From Acinetobacter sp. WC-141 (GTDB lineage Bacteria; Pseudomonadota; Gammaproteobacteria; Pseudomonadales; Moraxellaceae): a stretch of DNA of 64,000 nucleotides. Made by a program: the position numbers and the translations under genes. Location of the stretch: NCBI RefSeq assembly GCF_000313935.1, contig NZ_AMSS01000034.1, forward strand, positions 1-64,000. The letters are read 5' to 3'. The notes beneath the pieces are model-generated. The model was not told the origin of the DNA, did no database searches, and was given only the letters and a program-made list of their open reading frames with translations. This document shows, in pieces, positions 52,822-61,578 of the stretch (positions are counted from its first letter, which is position 1; each line of letters opens with the position of its first letter).

Positions 52822-53601
52822 ATGATTCAGTTGAACCCGTTTAAAGTAAAAGTGATTAGTACATTATCACTAATCACTTTTGTGATTATTTGGCAGCTTG
52901 TGTGTACATTTAAACTTGTCTCACCAATTTTGTTGCCCTCTCCTCTACAGATTTTAGATACAGTTTTAGATTTATTTAAAAACGGTTACCGAGATGCTCC
53001 TTTTTATCAGCACATTTTAGTCAGCACGGCGCGTGCCTTCTTTGCATTCTTCGTTGCAATCATTATTGGTGTGCCTTTGGGATTATTAATGGGCCGTAGT
53101 CCTGTACTTAATGCCGTTTTAGATCCATTTGTACAATTCTTACGTCCAATTCCTAAAATTGCCCTCATTCCATTGGTGGTTGTGTGGTTAGGGATTGGTG
53201 AGGAATCTAAATTTTTCCTTATTTTTATTGCGACTTTACTTAGTGTCATTGTGGGTGCAACAGCAGCAAGCCAAAACATTCCATATGGTTTGATTCAAGC
53301 AGCACAAACCATGGGCTTAGGAAAAACAGCAATCTTATTCCGTGTCATTTTACCCTCTTCACTTCCTGAAATTTTCACCACCATCCGTTTATCTATTGGT
53401 ATTGGCTGGACATCATTAATTGCAGCAGAAATGGTTGCAGCAACTTCGGGTTTGGGCTGGATGATTATTAATGCAGGTTCTTATTTACGTACAGATGTTG
53501 TGATTGTCGGGATTATTTTACTTGGAACAATTGGCTTTATTTTAGATTGGCTCATTGTGAAAGCACAGCAAAAATGGGCCCCTTGGACAGGAAAAGCATA
53601 A
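52822..53601 (+). CDS. ABC transporter permease, TauC/SsuC family
   Basis: 259 residues with about six membrane segments and the EAA loop AAQTMGLGKTAILFRVILPSSLPEIFTTIRLSIGIGW. It lacks the large periplasmic insertion of the guanidine-locus permease, so it is of normal TauC length. It lies 10 bp after the binding-protein gene and overlaps the ATPase by one base. Confidence 0.88.
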   Translation: MIQLNPFKVKVISTLSLITFVIIWQLVCTFKLVSPILLPSPLQILDTVLDLFKNGYRDAPFYQHILVSTARAFFAFFVAIIIGVPLGLLMGRSPVLNAVLDPFVQFLRPIPKIALIPLVVVWLGIGEESKFFLIFIATLLSVIVGATAASQNIPYGLIQAAQTMGLGKTAILFRVILPSSLPEIFTTIRLSIGIGWTSLIAAEMVAATSGLGWMIINAGSYLRTDVVIVGIILLGTIGFILDWLIVKAQQKWAPWTGKA

Positions 53602-54392
53602 TGACTCAACCATTTATTGAGCTAAATAATGTTCAGAAAATATTTAAACAAAACAAAACGGAAAATACGGTCTTAGAAGATATTAATCTGAAAATTCCTG
53701 AAGGTCAGTTTGTTTGCTTACTTGGGCCTTCTGGCTGTGGTAAATCAACTATTTTGAACTTACTTGCTGGTTTTGAAAAACCAACTTTAGGTGAGATTTA
53801 TGTAGATGGTCAAACCATCTCAGCACCGGGCATTGACCGAGCTGTTGTATTCCAACAAGCTCAATTATTTCCTTGGCTTACAGTAAAAGAAAATATTCAA
53901 TTTCCACTTAGGCAATCAAAGGCTGAACCTCAATATATTGCTAAACAAACTGAATATTATTTAGAAAAAACGGGTTTAAAGAAGTTTGAAAATCATCGAA
54001 TTTGGCAAATCTCAGGTGGTATGAAACAACGTGTTGCCCTTGCCCGAGCGTGGGTTATGAAGCCAAAGATTTTATTGATGGATGAGCCTTTCGGGGCTTT
54101 AGATGCGCAAACACGTATTTTGATGCAGGAAACACTGATACAGCTTTGGCAAGACAATAAAACTACCGTTTTATTTGTGACTCACGATATTGATGAATCT
54201 CTACTTTTAGCAGATCGCATTATTTTAATGGCAGGCCATCCCGGGCGTATTGCTGAAGATATTCAAGTGAATTTATCTCGTGCCCGCACCATTGAAAATA
54301 TTGCGCCACAGCAGGAATTTATTGAAACCAAAAAACACATTTTAGAAATTATGCGCAAAGAAGTAAGTCGCATGATTGATTACATACATTAA
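53601..54392 (+). CDS. ABC transporter ATPase, TauB/SsuB family
   Basis: 263 residues from ATG 53601, which overlaps the permease stop (TAATG). Walker A GPSGCGKST, Q-loop QAQLFPWLTV, signature QISGGMKQR, Walker B ILLMDEPFGALD, H-loop VTHDIDES. It energises the sulfonate-type transporter of this operon. It is 17 bp before the desulfhydrase gene. Confidence 0.9.
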   Translation: MTQPFIELNNVQKIFKQNKTENTVLEDINLKIPEGQFVCLLGPSGCGKSTILNLLAGFEKPTLGEIYVDGQTISAPGIDRAVVFQQAQLFPWLTVKENIQFPLRQSKAEPQYIAKQTEYYLEKTGLKKFENHRIWQISGGMKQRVALARAWVMKPKILLMDEPFGALDAQTRILMQETLIQLWQDNKTTVLFVTHDIDESLLLADRIILMAGHPGRIAEDIQVNLSRARTIENIAPQQEFIETKKHILEIMRKEVSRMIDYIH

Positions 54393-54409
54393 ATTTTTAG
54401 GACACTATT

Positions 54410-55432
54410 ATGTTATTAAGTCATTTACCGCGCGTTCAACTGGTTCATGCACCTACTCCTCTAGAGTTTTTACCTAACTTAACTAAAGCGTTAAATGGTC
54501 CCCAGATTTACATCAAACGAGACGATGCTACGGGTCTGGCTACAGGAGGCAATAAAACCCGTAAACTAGAGTTTTTAATTGGTGATGCGCTTGCAAAAGG
54601 TGCCACACATGTACTCACTCAAGGTGCAACTCAATCTAACCATGTTCGTCAAACGATTGCAGCAGCTAATAAATTTGGTTTAAAGGCATCTGTTTTACTC
54701 GAACAACGTGTTAGTGATGGTGCAGATGAATATTACAACAATGGAAACTTATTACTCGACGAGATTTTAGGTGCAACATCAATTGAGGTTGTTCCGGGTG
54801 GCACAGATATGGTGGCGGCTTTAGAAGCCAAAGCAAAAGAATTAGAACTACAAGGTGAACGTCCGTACATTATTCCGGGCGGTGGCTCAAACGCTATTGG
54901 TGCTTTAGGTTATGTCTCAACAGCAATTGAGTTAATTAACCAACTTAACCAGATTCAACTGGCTCCGACTCATCTTGTACATGCAACAGGTAGCACGGGT
55001 ACTCAAGCTGGCCTTTTAGCAGGTATTGCGGTAACTCACTCAAACTTACCAGTACTCGGGATTAGCGTTCGTGCTGAAAAATCTAAACAAGAAGAAAACG
55101 TCTATAAACTTACTCGTGCAACTTTAGAACATTTAGGTTTAAGCGCAGATCTTATTGCCCGTGAAAAAGTGATTGCCAATAGTGACTATGTTGGCGATGG
55201 CTACGGTATTCCAACTGATAGCATGGTTGAAGCAGTTGAACTTCTGGCTCGAACTGAAGGTATTTTGCTTGACCCTGTTTACTCGGGTAAAGGTTTTGCG
55301 GGTTTAGTAGACCTTATTCGTCAAGGTCATTTCACTAAAGATGACAAAGTGATCTTCCTTCATACAGGCGGTGCCGTAGGCTTATTCGGTTATCGTAAAA
55401 CTTTCTCTAACAAAGATGCATACCGTTTGTAA
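54410..55432 (+). CDS. D-cysteine desulfhydrase / L-cysteate sulfo-lyase family enzyme
   Basis: 340 residues of the PLP-dependent ACC-deaminase fold. The PLP Lys is in the motif TGGNKTRKLEF (about residue 50). QGATQSNHVRQT, GSTGTQAGLLAG and the C-terminal LDPVYSGKGFAGL all fit. DcyD and CuyA are close relatives. Since the gene is co-transcribed with a TauABC-type transporter and a racemase, I favour the CuyA reaction: cysteate to pyruvate, sulfite and ammonia. D-cysteine desulfhydrase remains possible. Confidence 0.8.
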   Translation: MLLSHLPRVQLVHAPTPLEFLPNLTKALNGPQIYIKRDDATGLATGGNKTRKLEFLIGDALAKGATHVLTQGATQSNHVRQTIAAANKFGLKASVLLEQRVSDGADEYYNNGNLLLDEILGATSIEVVPGGTDMVAALEAKAKELELQGERPYIIPGGGSNAIGALGYVSTAIELINQLNQIQLAPTHLVHATGSTGTQAGLLAGIAVTHSNLPVLGISVRAEKSKQEENVYKLTRATLEHLGLSADLIAREKVIANSDYVGDGYGIPTDSMVEAVELLARTEGILLDPVYSGKGFAGLVDLIRQGHFTKDDKVIFLHTGGAVGLFGYRKTFSNKDAYRL

Positions 55433-55433
55433 G

Positions 55434-56159
55434 ATGACAGAATTTTCAGAACTCCCCACCCTTGGAATTTTGGGTGGTATGGGACCGGGTGCTGCTGTTG
55501 ATTTTCAACAGCGCCTGCTCGATGCAAGCCCTGCAACCAAAGATCAGGAACATATTCCCACGATCGTTTGGAATCACGGCGGTATTCCTGACCGACAACT
55601 TGCACTTAAAAACCTAGGTGAAAGCCCTTTAAATGCCATGTTACATGGACTAAAAATTTTAGAGCGTAGTGGTGTTTCTAAAATAGCCATTCCATGTAAT
55701 ACCGCACACTTTTGGCATTCTGATTTACAGCAACACACCCCTATTGAAATATTAAATATGGTTGAAATTACGGTGCAACAGATTTTAAAAAATTATCAAT
55801 CTGGTGATAAAGTCGGAATATTGGCAACCAAAGGTGCCCTTTCTACTCAGCTATATCAACGTGAGTTAAGCAAGCATAACATTCCTTTTGTCACTAATTC
55901 GGATGAAGAAATTGAACAGGAATTTATGCCCGCTGTTTATGCTGTAAAACGTAATGAGTCGGCTAAAGCGGGTATCGTTTTTCAAGAGTTAAGCCAAAAA
56001 CTCATAGATAAAGGTGCTGGTTCGATTATTTTAGCTTGTACAGAAATTCCGATTGGATTACATGCAATCCAGTCTCTAATTTTAAATGTGAGCTTTGATA
56101 CCACACAAATTTTGGCAGATGCTTGTGTAAATTGGTTTTATCGAAATACGCAGCGCTAA
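55434..56159 (+). CDS. Aspartate/glutamate racemase family, probable cysteate racemase
   Basis: 241 residues from ATG 55434, one base after the previous stop; a frame from 55416 adds six unsupported residues. It starts TEFSELPTLGILGGMGPGAAVDFQQRLL. The two catalytic Cys are in AIPCNTAHFWH and IILACTEIPIGLH, the usual racemase pair. It would interconvert D- and L-forms of the amino acid used by the lyase just upstream. It ends the five-gene operon. Confidence 0.83.
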   Translation: MTEFSELPTLGILGGMGPGAAVDFQQRLLDASPATKDQEHIPTIVWNHGGIPDRQLALKNLGESPLNAMLHGLKILERSGVSKIAIPCNTAHFWHSDLQQHTPIEILNMVEITVQQILKNYQSGDKVGILATKGALSTQLYQRELSKHNIPFVTNSDEEIEQEFMPAVYAVKRNESAKAGIVFQELSQKLIDKGAGSIILACTEIPIGLHAIQSLILNVSFDTTQILADACVNWFYRNTQR

Positions 56160-56252
56160 AAAGATGTTCCAACACTGCTTCTAATCTGGCTAATACACTG
56201 TCTATATATTCTGAGTGAGTGCTTCAAACTCTAAAGTCGAATAACTTCCCTC

Positions 56253-56843
56253 TCAATCAGCACCCTCTTTTTCATTATGTTTATTTGACTCAGCAGAAGA
56301 CCCCAAAGCCATACTCGAAAATACGCCATCGCGATAAATCCATGCATGTAATAATGCAGCGGACAGATGACCAATAACGACAGCAAATAGCAGCCAAGCC
56401 AAAATTCCATGTAGAGTACGAAACCAAGCGTAAAGCGTAGAGCTGGTTGGTGCTATAGGCGGAAGGTCCCAACCCGGAAATAAAGTGACAGGCCAATTAC
56501 CTGCCGATAACGTTGCCCATCCGAGCAATGGCAAACTAAACATCAAAATATAAAGTAGCCAATGTGATGCATGGGCAAGAAACGCCTGCCAGCGTGGTAC
56601 AGTCGGCGGCAAAGGTGGAATTGGATAACAGAGTCGATTTATTAATCTTATGATGACCAATAATAAGATTGCGATTCCTAAAGGACGGTGGATATCGATT
56701 AACCACGGACGCCAAGTGATTGAAGTGGTCATTCCTACTCCAATAAATAGCATGGCCAAAATCGCTACTGCCATAGCCCAATGTAGTATTCGCGCAGTTA
56801 AATTAAAATGACGTGGAGCATTATCGTTAGATTTATTTTGCAT
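56253..56843 (-). CDS. Cytochrome b561
   Basis: 196 residues with four membrane helices and the conserved His residues: RILHWAMAVAI, WLIDIHRPLGIAIL, AFLAHASHWLLYILM and TLHGILAWLLFAVVIGHLSAALLH. They bind two b-hemes. It lies 12 bp after the catalase-like peroxidase gene and is its likely electron partner in the inner membrane. Confidence 0.9.
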   Translation of the reverse strand: MQNKSNDNAPRHFNLTARILHWAMAVAILAMLFIGVGMTTSITWRPWLIDIHRPLGIAILLLVIIRLINRLCYPIPPLPPTVPRWQAFLAHASHWLLYILMFSLPLLGWATLSAGNWPVTLFPGWDLPPIAPTSSTLYAWFRTLHGILAWLLFAVVIGHLSAALLHAWIYRDGVFSSMALGSSAESNKHNEKEGAD

Positions 56844-56855
56844 TGTTCATCTCTC

Positions 56856-57920
56856 CTATTTGCCCACGGCATCCGTTGCTTTGCCAAATCCAATTTCACG
56901 TAATCGAGCATTGTAAGATTGTGAATAGATGCTTGCTCGTGCGGCGAGTACCGGATCATCTGATAACTCAATTCCTGATGGAACTAGTGTTGGGTCAAAG
57001 TTAATATCACGACAAGCGCCATTTACCTGTTCAGTCACATTTTTAACTTCTAATGTTCCGGCTATAACTTCTTTACGGTCTTTTGGCCAAGGCTGAGATG
57101 GGTCATTCACTGGATCTCCCGGCTCGGCAAGTTGCAAAACTAAGTCCCAATAGAGCGGCCCTTCAGCCAAACGTTTTTTGATGTCTTTAAATAAGAAATC
57201 ATGATCAGCTTGATCACGTTGTTCTTTGGTCAGACTAATAAATTTTGAATGAGGACGCATAGACCAACGGACTGGCTGTTCTTGTCCACTGGCTGCCCGC
57301 AATATAAAGGCATTTACGACATAAAATTCTGCACCGCTAAAACTACCCGTTAATGGCATTTTTGCCTTTTGCTCAATAGACTTACGCGCTTCGGGATATT
57401 CTTTTAAAAAAGCCTCAACAAGGGCTGGATCAGGTTTGCCAGTAGCTGGAACTGGTTTAAATGCTTTTTGCTGCGCCAAAAAACCTTCAGCATTACGCGT
57501 AGGGAAATAGGGAAAGTTGTTTAATTTCATGCGCCACTGCGAATGATCAGCTGCGGAAAGTAATAAAGCCATACTCACTGTTGCTGTCGAATTATCTGCC
57601 GCATGCGGGTTACCGGTTCCAATAGAAAATCGGCCAATTGCTGGTATATCAGACTTGGCAAATACAGTGGCTTTAGAGAGTGCTGCTGCCGCACCATTAC
57701 TATGGTAAGTGCCATCAAAACAAATACCTTTACCGTGTGCACGTCGATATCCGGGATCAAAGTTTTTTAATGTGTCACCCAAAAAAGTTTTGCTTGTGGT
57801 GCGATGCCCAAATAGACCGGCGACCCAAGCAAATGCCAATACTAAAGAACCCGCGATTAAAGCAATACCTACGAATGGCAACCAATACTTCTTTAGAGTT
57901 TTAAAATTCAAATTATTCAT
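56856..57920 (-). CDS. Catalase-like heme peroxidase (SrpA family)
   Basis: 354 residues. An N-terminal membrane anchor (WLPFVGIALIAGSLVLAFAWVAGLFG) is followed by the catalase fold. The distal His is in RRAHGKGICFDGTYHSN, then FSIGTGNPHAADNS and GFLAQQKAF. It is shorter than a true catalase and is of the SrpA type, which is probably a peroxidase in the periplasm. It heads the two-gene unit with cytochrome b561. Confidence 0.88.
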   Translation of the reverse strand: MNNLNFKTLKKYWLPFVGIALIAGSLVLAFAWVAGLFGHRTTSKTFLGDTLKNFDPGYRRAHGKGICFDGTYHSNGAAAALSKATVFAKSDIPAIGRFSIGTGNPHAADNSTATVSMALLLSAADHSQWRMKLNNFPYFPTRNAEGFLAQQKAFKPVPATGKPDPALVEAFLKEYPEARKSIEQKAKMPLTGSFSGAEFYVVNAFILRAASGQEQPVRWSMRPHSKFISLTKEQRDQADHDFLFKDIKKRLAEGPLYWDLVLQLAEPGDPVNDPSQPWPKDRKEVIAGTLEVKNVTEQVNGACRDINFDPTLVPSGIELSDDPVLAARASIYSQSYNARLREIGFGKATDAVGK

Positions 57921-57953
57921 TATTAATCCTGTGTAAATTGTATGGCTACATCC

Positions 57954-58586
57954 CTAAAGAAGATTTTGATTAGGGAGTAGTAAAACAGGATCTTCAATGT
58001 CATAACCAGTTTCTTCTGGAACCCCCAGATATTTAACGACAACCAACCTCTTATTTTGTTTAGGCACGCTATAATTTTGGGAAATTTTTATGGCTTTGGT
58101 GTAATGAACCGCAATATGGGTCTTACTTTGTAAAGACGGCGATTTTACAACATATTCTGTTTTATATTGCGTGATCTTCCCTGAAGGATCAAACCAAGAT
58201 GATATTTGATTCTGATGAGTTTTTAAGGTCTGAATTTTTACAGTTTTACTATTACTTACGACTAAAGGGGTTAAATTCTTTTTAATTTTATTTAGAGCCT
58301 TATCAAACGCTGTACTATCTTGATCATAATCAATTTTATGGGTTTTTGGATTGATATATAGAGATCGAACTTCAATAAGTTTATCGGGTGATTTACTATT
58401 TAACAGATAATAATATAACTGTGGTAGACGACCTCGACCATCTTCATAATGCCTTAATACATAAAGTTTCTTGTCTTTTTCCTGATAACCCAATACTTCA
58501 ATTTTTTGTCCACCACCCACTGTCGCATAAGTATGTGCGGATAACGTAAAAATAGCACTAAAACTTAGAATTTTTAGAAACTTCAT
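57954..58586 (-). CDS. Secreted protein of unknown function
   Basis: 210 residues with a signal peptide (MKFLKILSFSAIFTLSAHTYA). The mature part is rich in beta strands and Lys, with a repeated LYVLRHYEDGRGRLPQLYYYLL-type start and YDIEDPVLLLPNQ at the end. No known family. It is on the same strand as the peroxidase unit, 33 bp downstream, so it may be read through. Confidence 0.65.
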   Translation of the reverse strand: MKFLKILSFSAIFTLSAHTYATVGGGQKIEVLGYQEKDKKLYVLRHYEDGRGRLPQLYYYLLNSKSPDKLIEVRSLYINPKTHKIDYDQDSTAFDKALNKIKKNLTPLVVSNSKTVKIQTLKTHQNQISSWFDPSGKITQYKTEYVVKSPSLQSKTHIAVHYTKAIKISQNYSVPKQNKRLVVVKYLGVPEETGYDIEDPVLLLPNQNLL

Positions 58587-58624
58587 TAGCTGATATCCTT
58601 ATGATTTTTTAGATGGAAAATTAG

Positions 58625-58843
58625 TTAACGAATATAGAGTGGATCTTCTTCCACAAAAAATACTTCACCTGATGAAGGTAAAATCCATTGATAAGTTCCT
58701 TCTATTTTCTGCATTTTTTCTTTAAAAATATTATATATCGCTACAAGATCATGTTTTTCATCATATTCCCCCATATAGCCAAGCGCCTTTTCTTCATGAA
58801 AATCTCTAAACATTTTATGCATTTTTACTGCTCTTAGTTCCAT
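58625..58843 (-). CDS. Small hypothetical protein
   Basis: 72 residues, soluble, rich in Glu and aromatic residues (MFRDFHEEKALGYMGEYDEKHDLVAIYNIF). GGAG-like site before the ATG. No family recognised. Confidence 0.5.
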   Translation of the reverse strand: MELRAVKMHKMFRDFHEEKALGYMGEYDEKHDLVAIYNIFKEKMQKIEGTYQWILPSSGEVFFVEEDPLYIR

Positions 58844-58961
58844 ATCTGTTCTCCTTTTTATTACCGCTACAATTAATTATGATCTTTTTTTATTTCCAAT
58901 ACTAAAAAATATGTACCAAAATATATCTTATAAAAATATCAACCCAATACTTACTTGGAGT

Positions 58962-59432
58962 TTAATATTTATCAAACCTAAACTTTTCCATATCGTATGG
59001 TATGTCTAGCTTCACACTCCATTGACTTGATTCTTCACTCATTATAACTGCATCAACTTCAAAAGCATCTGTCTCACTAAAACCTTTTATTTTTAAAAAA
59101 TTAACAAAACTAGAAGAGTTTACTTTATTGAGATACCCTACTCTTAAAGTATCCATATATACTGCGATTTTATTTGTTTCTTTTTCAAGGCATATTACAG
59201 CATTTTTAAAGACCTTCACGCTACCACCATTTTGGTTGCCGACTAAAGTTATCAATTCTTCTTGGTATAAAATTACAATTATTTCATGTTCAAAAAAGTT
59301 TTTGTTCTCTGTAAATATTTTTCCAGCTATTTTTAGGGTGCTTTCGGGGAGTTCTAGATTAACTGTAGAAAAAACCTTAAATAAAATATAAGCAAAAATA
59401 AATAAGATAAAAAGTATTATTATAAAATACAT
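58962..59432 (-). CDS. Membrane-anchored hypothetical protein
   Basis: 156 residues. A single N-terminal membrane helix (FIIILFILFIFAYILFKVF) and an alpha-beta cytoplasmic or periplasmic domain (about 30-156) with HEIIVILYQEELITLVG and WSVKLDIPYDMEKF. No family recognised. A/T-rich like the small genes around it. Confidence 0.6.
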   Translation of the reverse strand: MYFIIILFILFIFAYILFKVFSTVNLELPESTLKIAGKIFTENKNFFEHEIIVILYQEELITLVGNQNGGSVKVFKNAVICLEKETNKIAVYMDTLRVGYLNKVNSSSFVNFLKIKGFSETDAFEVDAVIMSEESSQWSVKLDIPYDMEKFRFDKY

Positions 59433-59526
59433 ATTAAAATATTCCTCTTAATTTTATAAATTGGCAAAAAGAATAGTTATTCTTTCTACCAACCAATATT
59501 TTTAAGAAAAAATATAAATTTCTATA

Positions 59527-59676
59527 TTATGATTTTTTCTCATTTTTATCATTTTGATTGACTTTTTCTACGTCATTTTGCTCAGGAGTTTTAGGTTCAA
59601 ACTCTTTACCATCTTGTTGTTGCTGTTGTTGCTCTTTTGATTTGTCTTGATCGCTTTTAACTTGGTCCTGAGACAT
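59527..59676 (-). CDS. 49-residue glutamine-rich disordered protein
   Basis: ATG 59676 is preceded by AGGAGA at 6 bp, the best ribosome-binding site in the area. The product starts MSQDQVKSDQDKSKEQQQQQ, goes on DGKEFEPKTPEQNDVEKVNQ and ends NEKKS. It is hydrophilic, with a Q6 stretch and no predicted fold. It resembles in style the 50-aa protein at 60196-60348; the two may be relatives. Confidence 0.6.
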   Translation of the reverse strand: MSQDQVKSDQDKSKEQQQQQQDGKEFEPKTPEQNDVEKVNQNDKNEKKS

Positions 59677-59692
59677 TAGAGTCTCTCCTATT

Positions 59693-60147
59693 TAATGGTG
59701 TGCAGATGATTATCTAACACTTAGTTAACATAGTCCCTTTACCTTTATATAGATACAGCGCAAATGTATCTGAATGTGATACTGTTGTTTATTATCACAA
59801 TAATATATATATTTTAATCACCACACAGAATAAATACTTTAAAACCCCTATATTTTTTATTATTTTAAGCCTTATTAACTTTATGCTCACACCACAAGTA
59901 CAAATTTAACCCAGAAAAACAATATCATAAAGTTTTTATATTTTTGAATACAGATGCGAATATCATATTTTTTCACGGACTATATAAATAAAATAGATTT
60001 TAAATATCTATTATTTCGCATCCTTTATTTAAATTTTACTATTTAAATCAATGTATAAGATATTTTTTAAAAAATTATATTGATATTATAGTATATAAAG
60101 GAACATATCTCTACATACCACTCCCATAACTACCGTAATGTAACTCA
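59693..60147. other. Intergenic region, no gene seen
   Basis: About 500 bp up to the small gene at 60196, very A/T-rich. It should hold the divergent promoters of the two small disordered-protein genes. Nothing else is supported. Confidence 0.45.
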
Positions 60148-60195
60148 GTGAAAGGTATACTATCAAACTTCACCACTCTTATTAAGAAGCTCAAA

Positions 60196-60348
60196 ATGTC
60201 TGATTTTAAAGACTTTTCAAAAAAAGCAACTCAGAACCAAAATGACTCCGATCCAAAACCAAATGAGGATAAAGTTGAAAAACCAGCCCAGCCACCTGAA
60301 TCAGAAGACTCTTCACCAATTAAAAATAATGAAGAAAAAAATAAATAA
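60196..60348 (+). CDS. 50-residue charged disordered protein
   Basis: From ATG 60196 with AAGAAG upstream; a longer frame from GTG 60148 has no site. MSDFKDFSKKATQNQNDSDP is followed by a Pro/Glu/Lys-rich tail (VEKPAQPPESEDSSP). It is hydrophilic and without a fold. Similar in size and makeup to the protein at 59527, divergently placed. Function unknown. Confidence 0.6.
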   Translation: MSDFKDFSKKATQNQNDSDPKPNEDKVEKPAQPPESEDSSPIKNNEEKNK

Positions 60349-60365
60349 AAAGATAAAATTTTAAT

Positions 60366-60413
60366 TAATATGAAAGAAGTCCATTTTTTGGAATTCTTTC
60401 ATATTAATTTTTT
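60366..60413 (+). terminator. Terminator of the 60196-60348 gene
   Basis: AATATGAAAGAA-TCCA and TGGA-TTCTTTCATATT form a long stem with one mismatch near the loop, followed by T-rich DNA. Confidence 0.75.
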
Positions 60414-60457
60414 ATAAATAACATTCCAACTGAATCCATTAAAAACTCAAAACCCAA

Positions 60458-60697
60458 TTAATTTTTAAATTTACTTAAATCTTTTGAATTAAAATCTGAA
60501 TCGACATGTGTTTGTATTAATAAAATAAGTTCTTCATTTACTTGTCGAATTAGCTGTGCTTGTAATCGGTTATCTTCAAGCTCATCAATTAACCGAATAA
60601 TAATATTCCTCAACCATTCACACTCTATTTCTTTCTCTGCATTTTTTTGGGCAAGATAATTTAAAAGTTTATCTTTTTCAATCAATTTATCTCCCAT
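60458..60697 (-). CDS. Small coiled-coil hypothetical protein
   Basis: 79 residues, mostly helical with heptad hydrophobics (KLIEKDKLLNYLAQKNAEKEIECEWL, LIRQVNEELILLIQ), so probably a coiled-coil dimer. No known family. Confidence 0.6.
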   Translation of the reverse strand: MGDKLIEKDKLLNYLAQKNAEKEIECEWLRNIIIRLIDELEDNRLQAQLIRQVNEELILLIQTHVDSDFNSKDLSKFKN

Positions 60698-60909
60698 ATA
60701 GACACCTACAATCCAAACTAAATTATTTTCTTTAGATTACAGGATAAAAGAATAGACTCATGAATAATTATGTATTTATAAATTTCAAAAATTAAATCTA
60801 TAAAATATTTAAATTTTATTTTAATGAAGAGGATAGCTTCAAAAATCCACCCTCTTTTATAATAAATTATTTATTTTAATTTAGGTAACTAAAAGTTTCG
60901 TATTCAGTA

Positions 60910-61104
60910 TTAATTCAACTCTTTTTGTGCTTCATAGAAGTCAAGTTCTTCACTTATCCAAAATGAATGAAGTTGCCTATCTAAATGAAAATACTCTTTA
61001 TTATATTGAGAACCATGATTCGAATAATGATTGTCTACTTTGAAATGAGTCTGACCATTCTTTCTTTTTTGACCATCAAGTATGCCGCCAATACAGATAT
61101 CCAT
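60910..61104 (-). CDS. Small hypothetical protein
   Basis: 64 residues from ATG 61104; a GTG frame from 61143 is less likely. MDICIGGILDGQKRKNGQTH is followed by a His/Tyr/Asn-rich centre (KVDNHYSNHGSQYNKEYFHLD) and an acidic tail. No family recognised. Confidence 0.45.
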   Translation of the reverse strand: MDICIGGILDGQKRKNGQTHFKVDNHYSNHGSQYNKEYFHLDRQLHSFWISEELDFYEAQKELN

Positions 61105-61143
61105 TTTAATGCCAATTATTAATCGAAATTGACTATAACACAC

Positions 61144-61578
61144 ATAGATCGGTTGCTCTAAAAAGAGTTGTTACCCGTAACTTTTCTACCATTTATCAAT
61201 GCATTATGGTTTTAGTGTATCTGCTTAAATTTACAGGTAATAAAAAATAATTTGTTTTAGATCGTGTAAAAGTAAACTTTGAGTTAAATATTTAAACTTT
61301 TCTATTTTGGCTTCTATATAAATATTCTAGTCGTTTTATTTCTGGTCTTGGTGCATTCAAGCTCAATTTCGATGCTTCACTACTCTTTTTTTCAATAACT
61401 TAAATTTGTTACCATTACACATCTGGAGTGACTCCAATTCGCTTTATACTATGGATGCCAATTTTCAAAGTTCATCCAGTTGTGTTGTTTTCTTGAATTA
61501 CATCCATTTTTAAAAGACTTGAAATTGGTTAGATGACCAAACGTAAAATATTATTGATTTTTTAAGGGTTTAATACGC
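61144..61578. other. Upstream region of mutS, no gene seen
   Basis: About 435 bp, A/T-rich. GGAGTGACTCC (61425-61435) is a short palindrome, and TATACT at 61445-61450 may be a -10 box for mutS, though I see no good -35. No ORF is supported. Confidence 0.4.
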
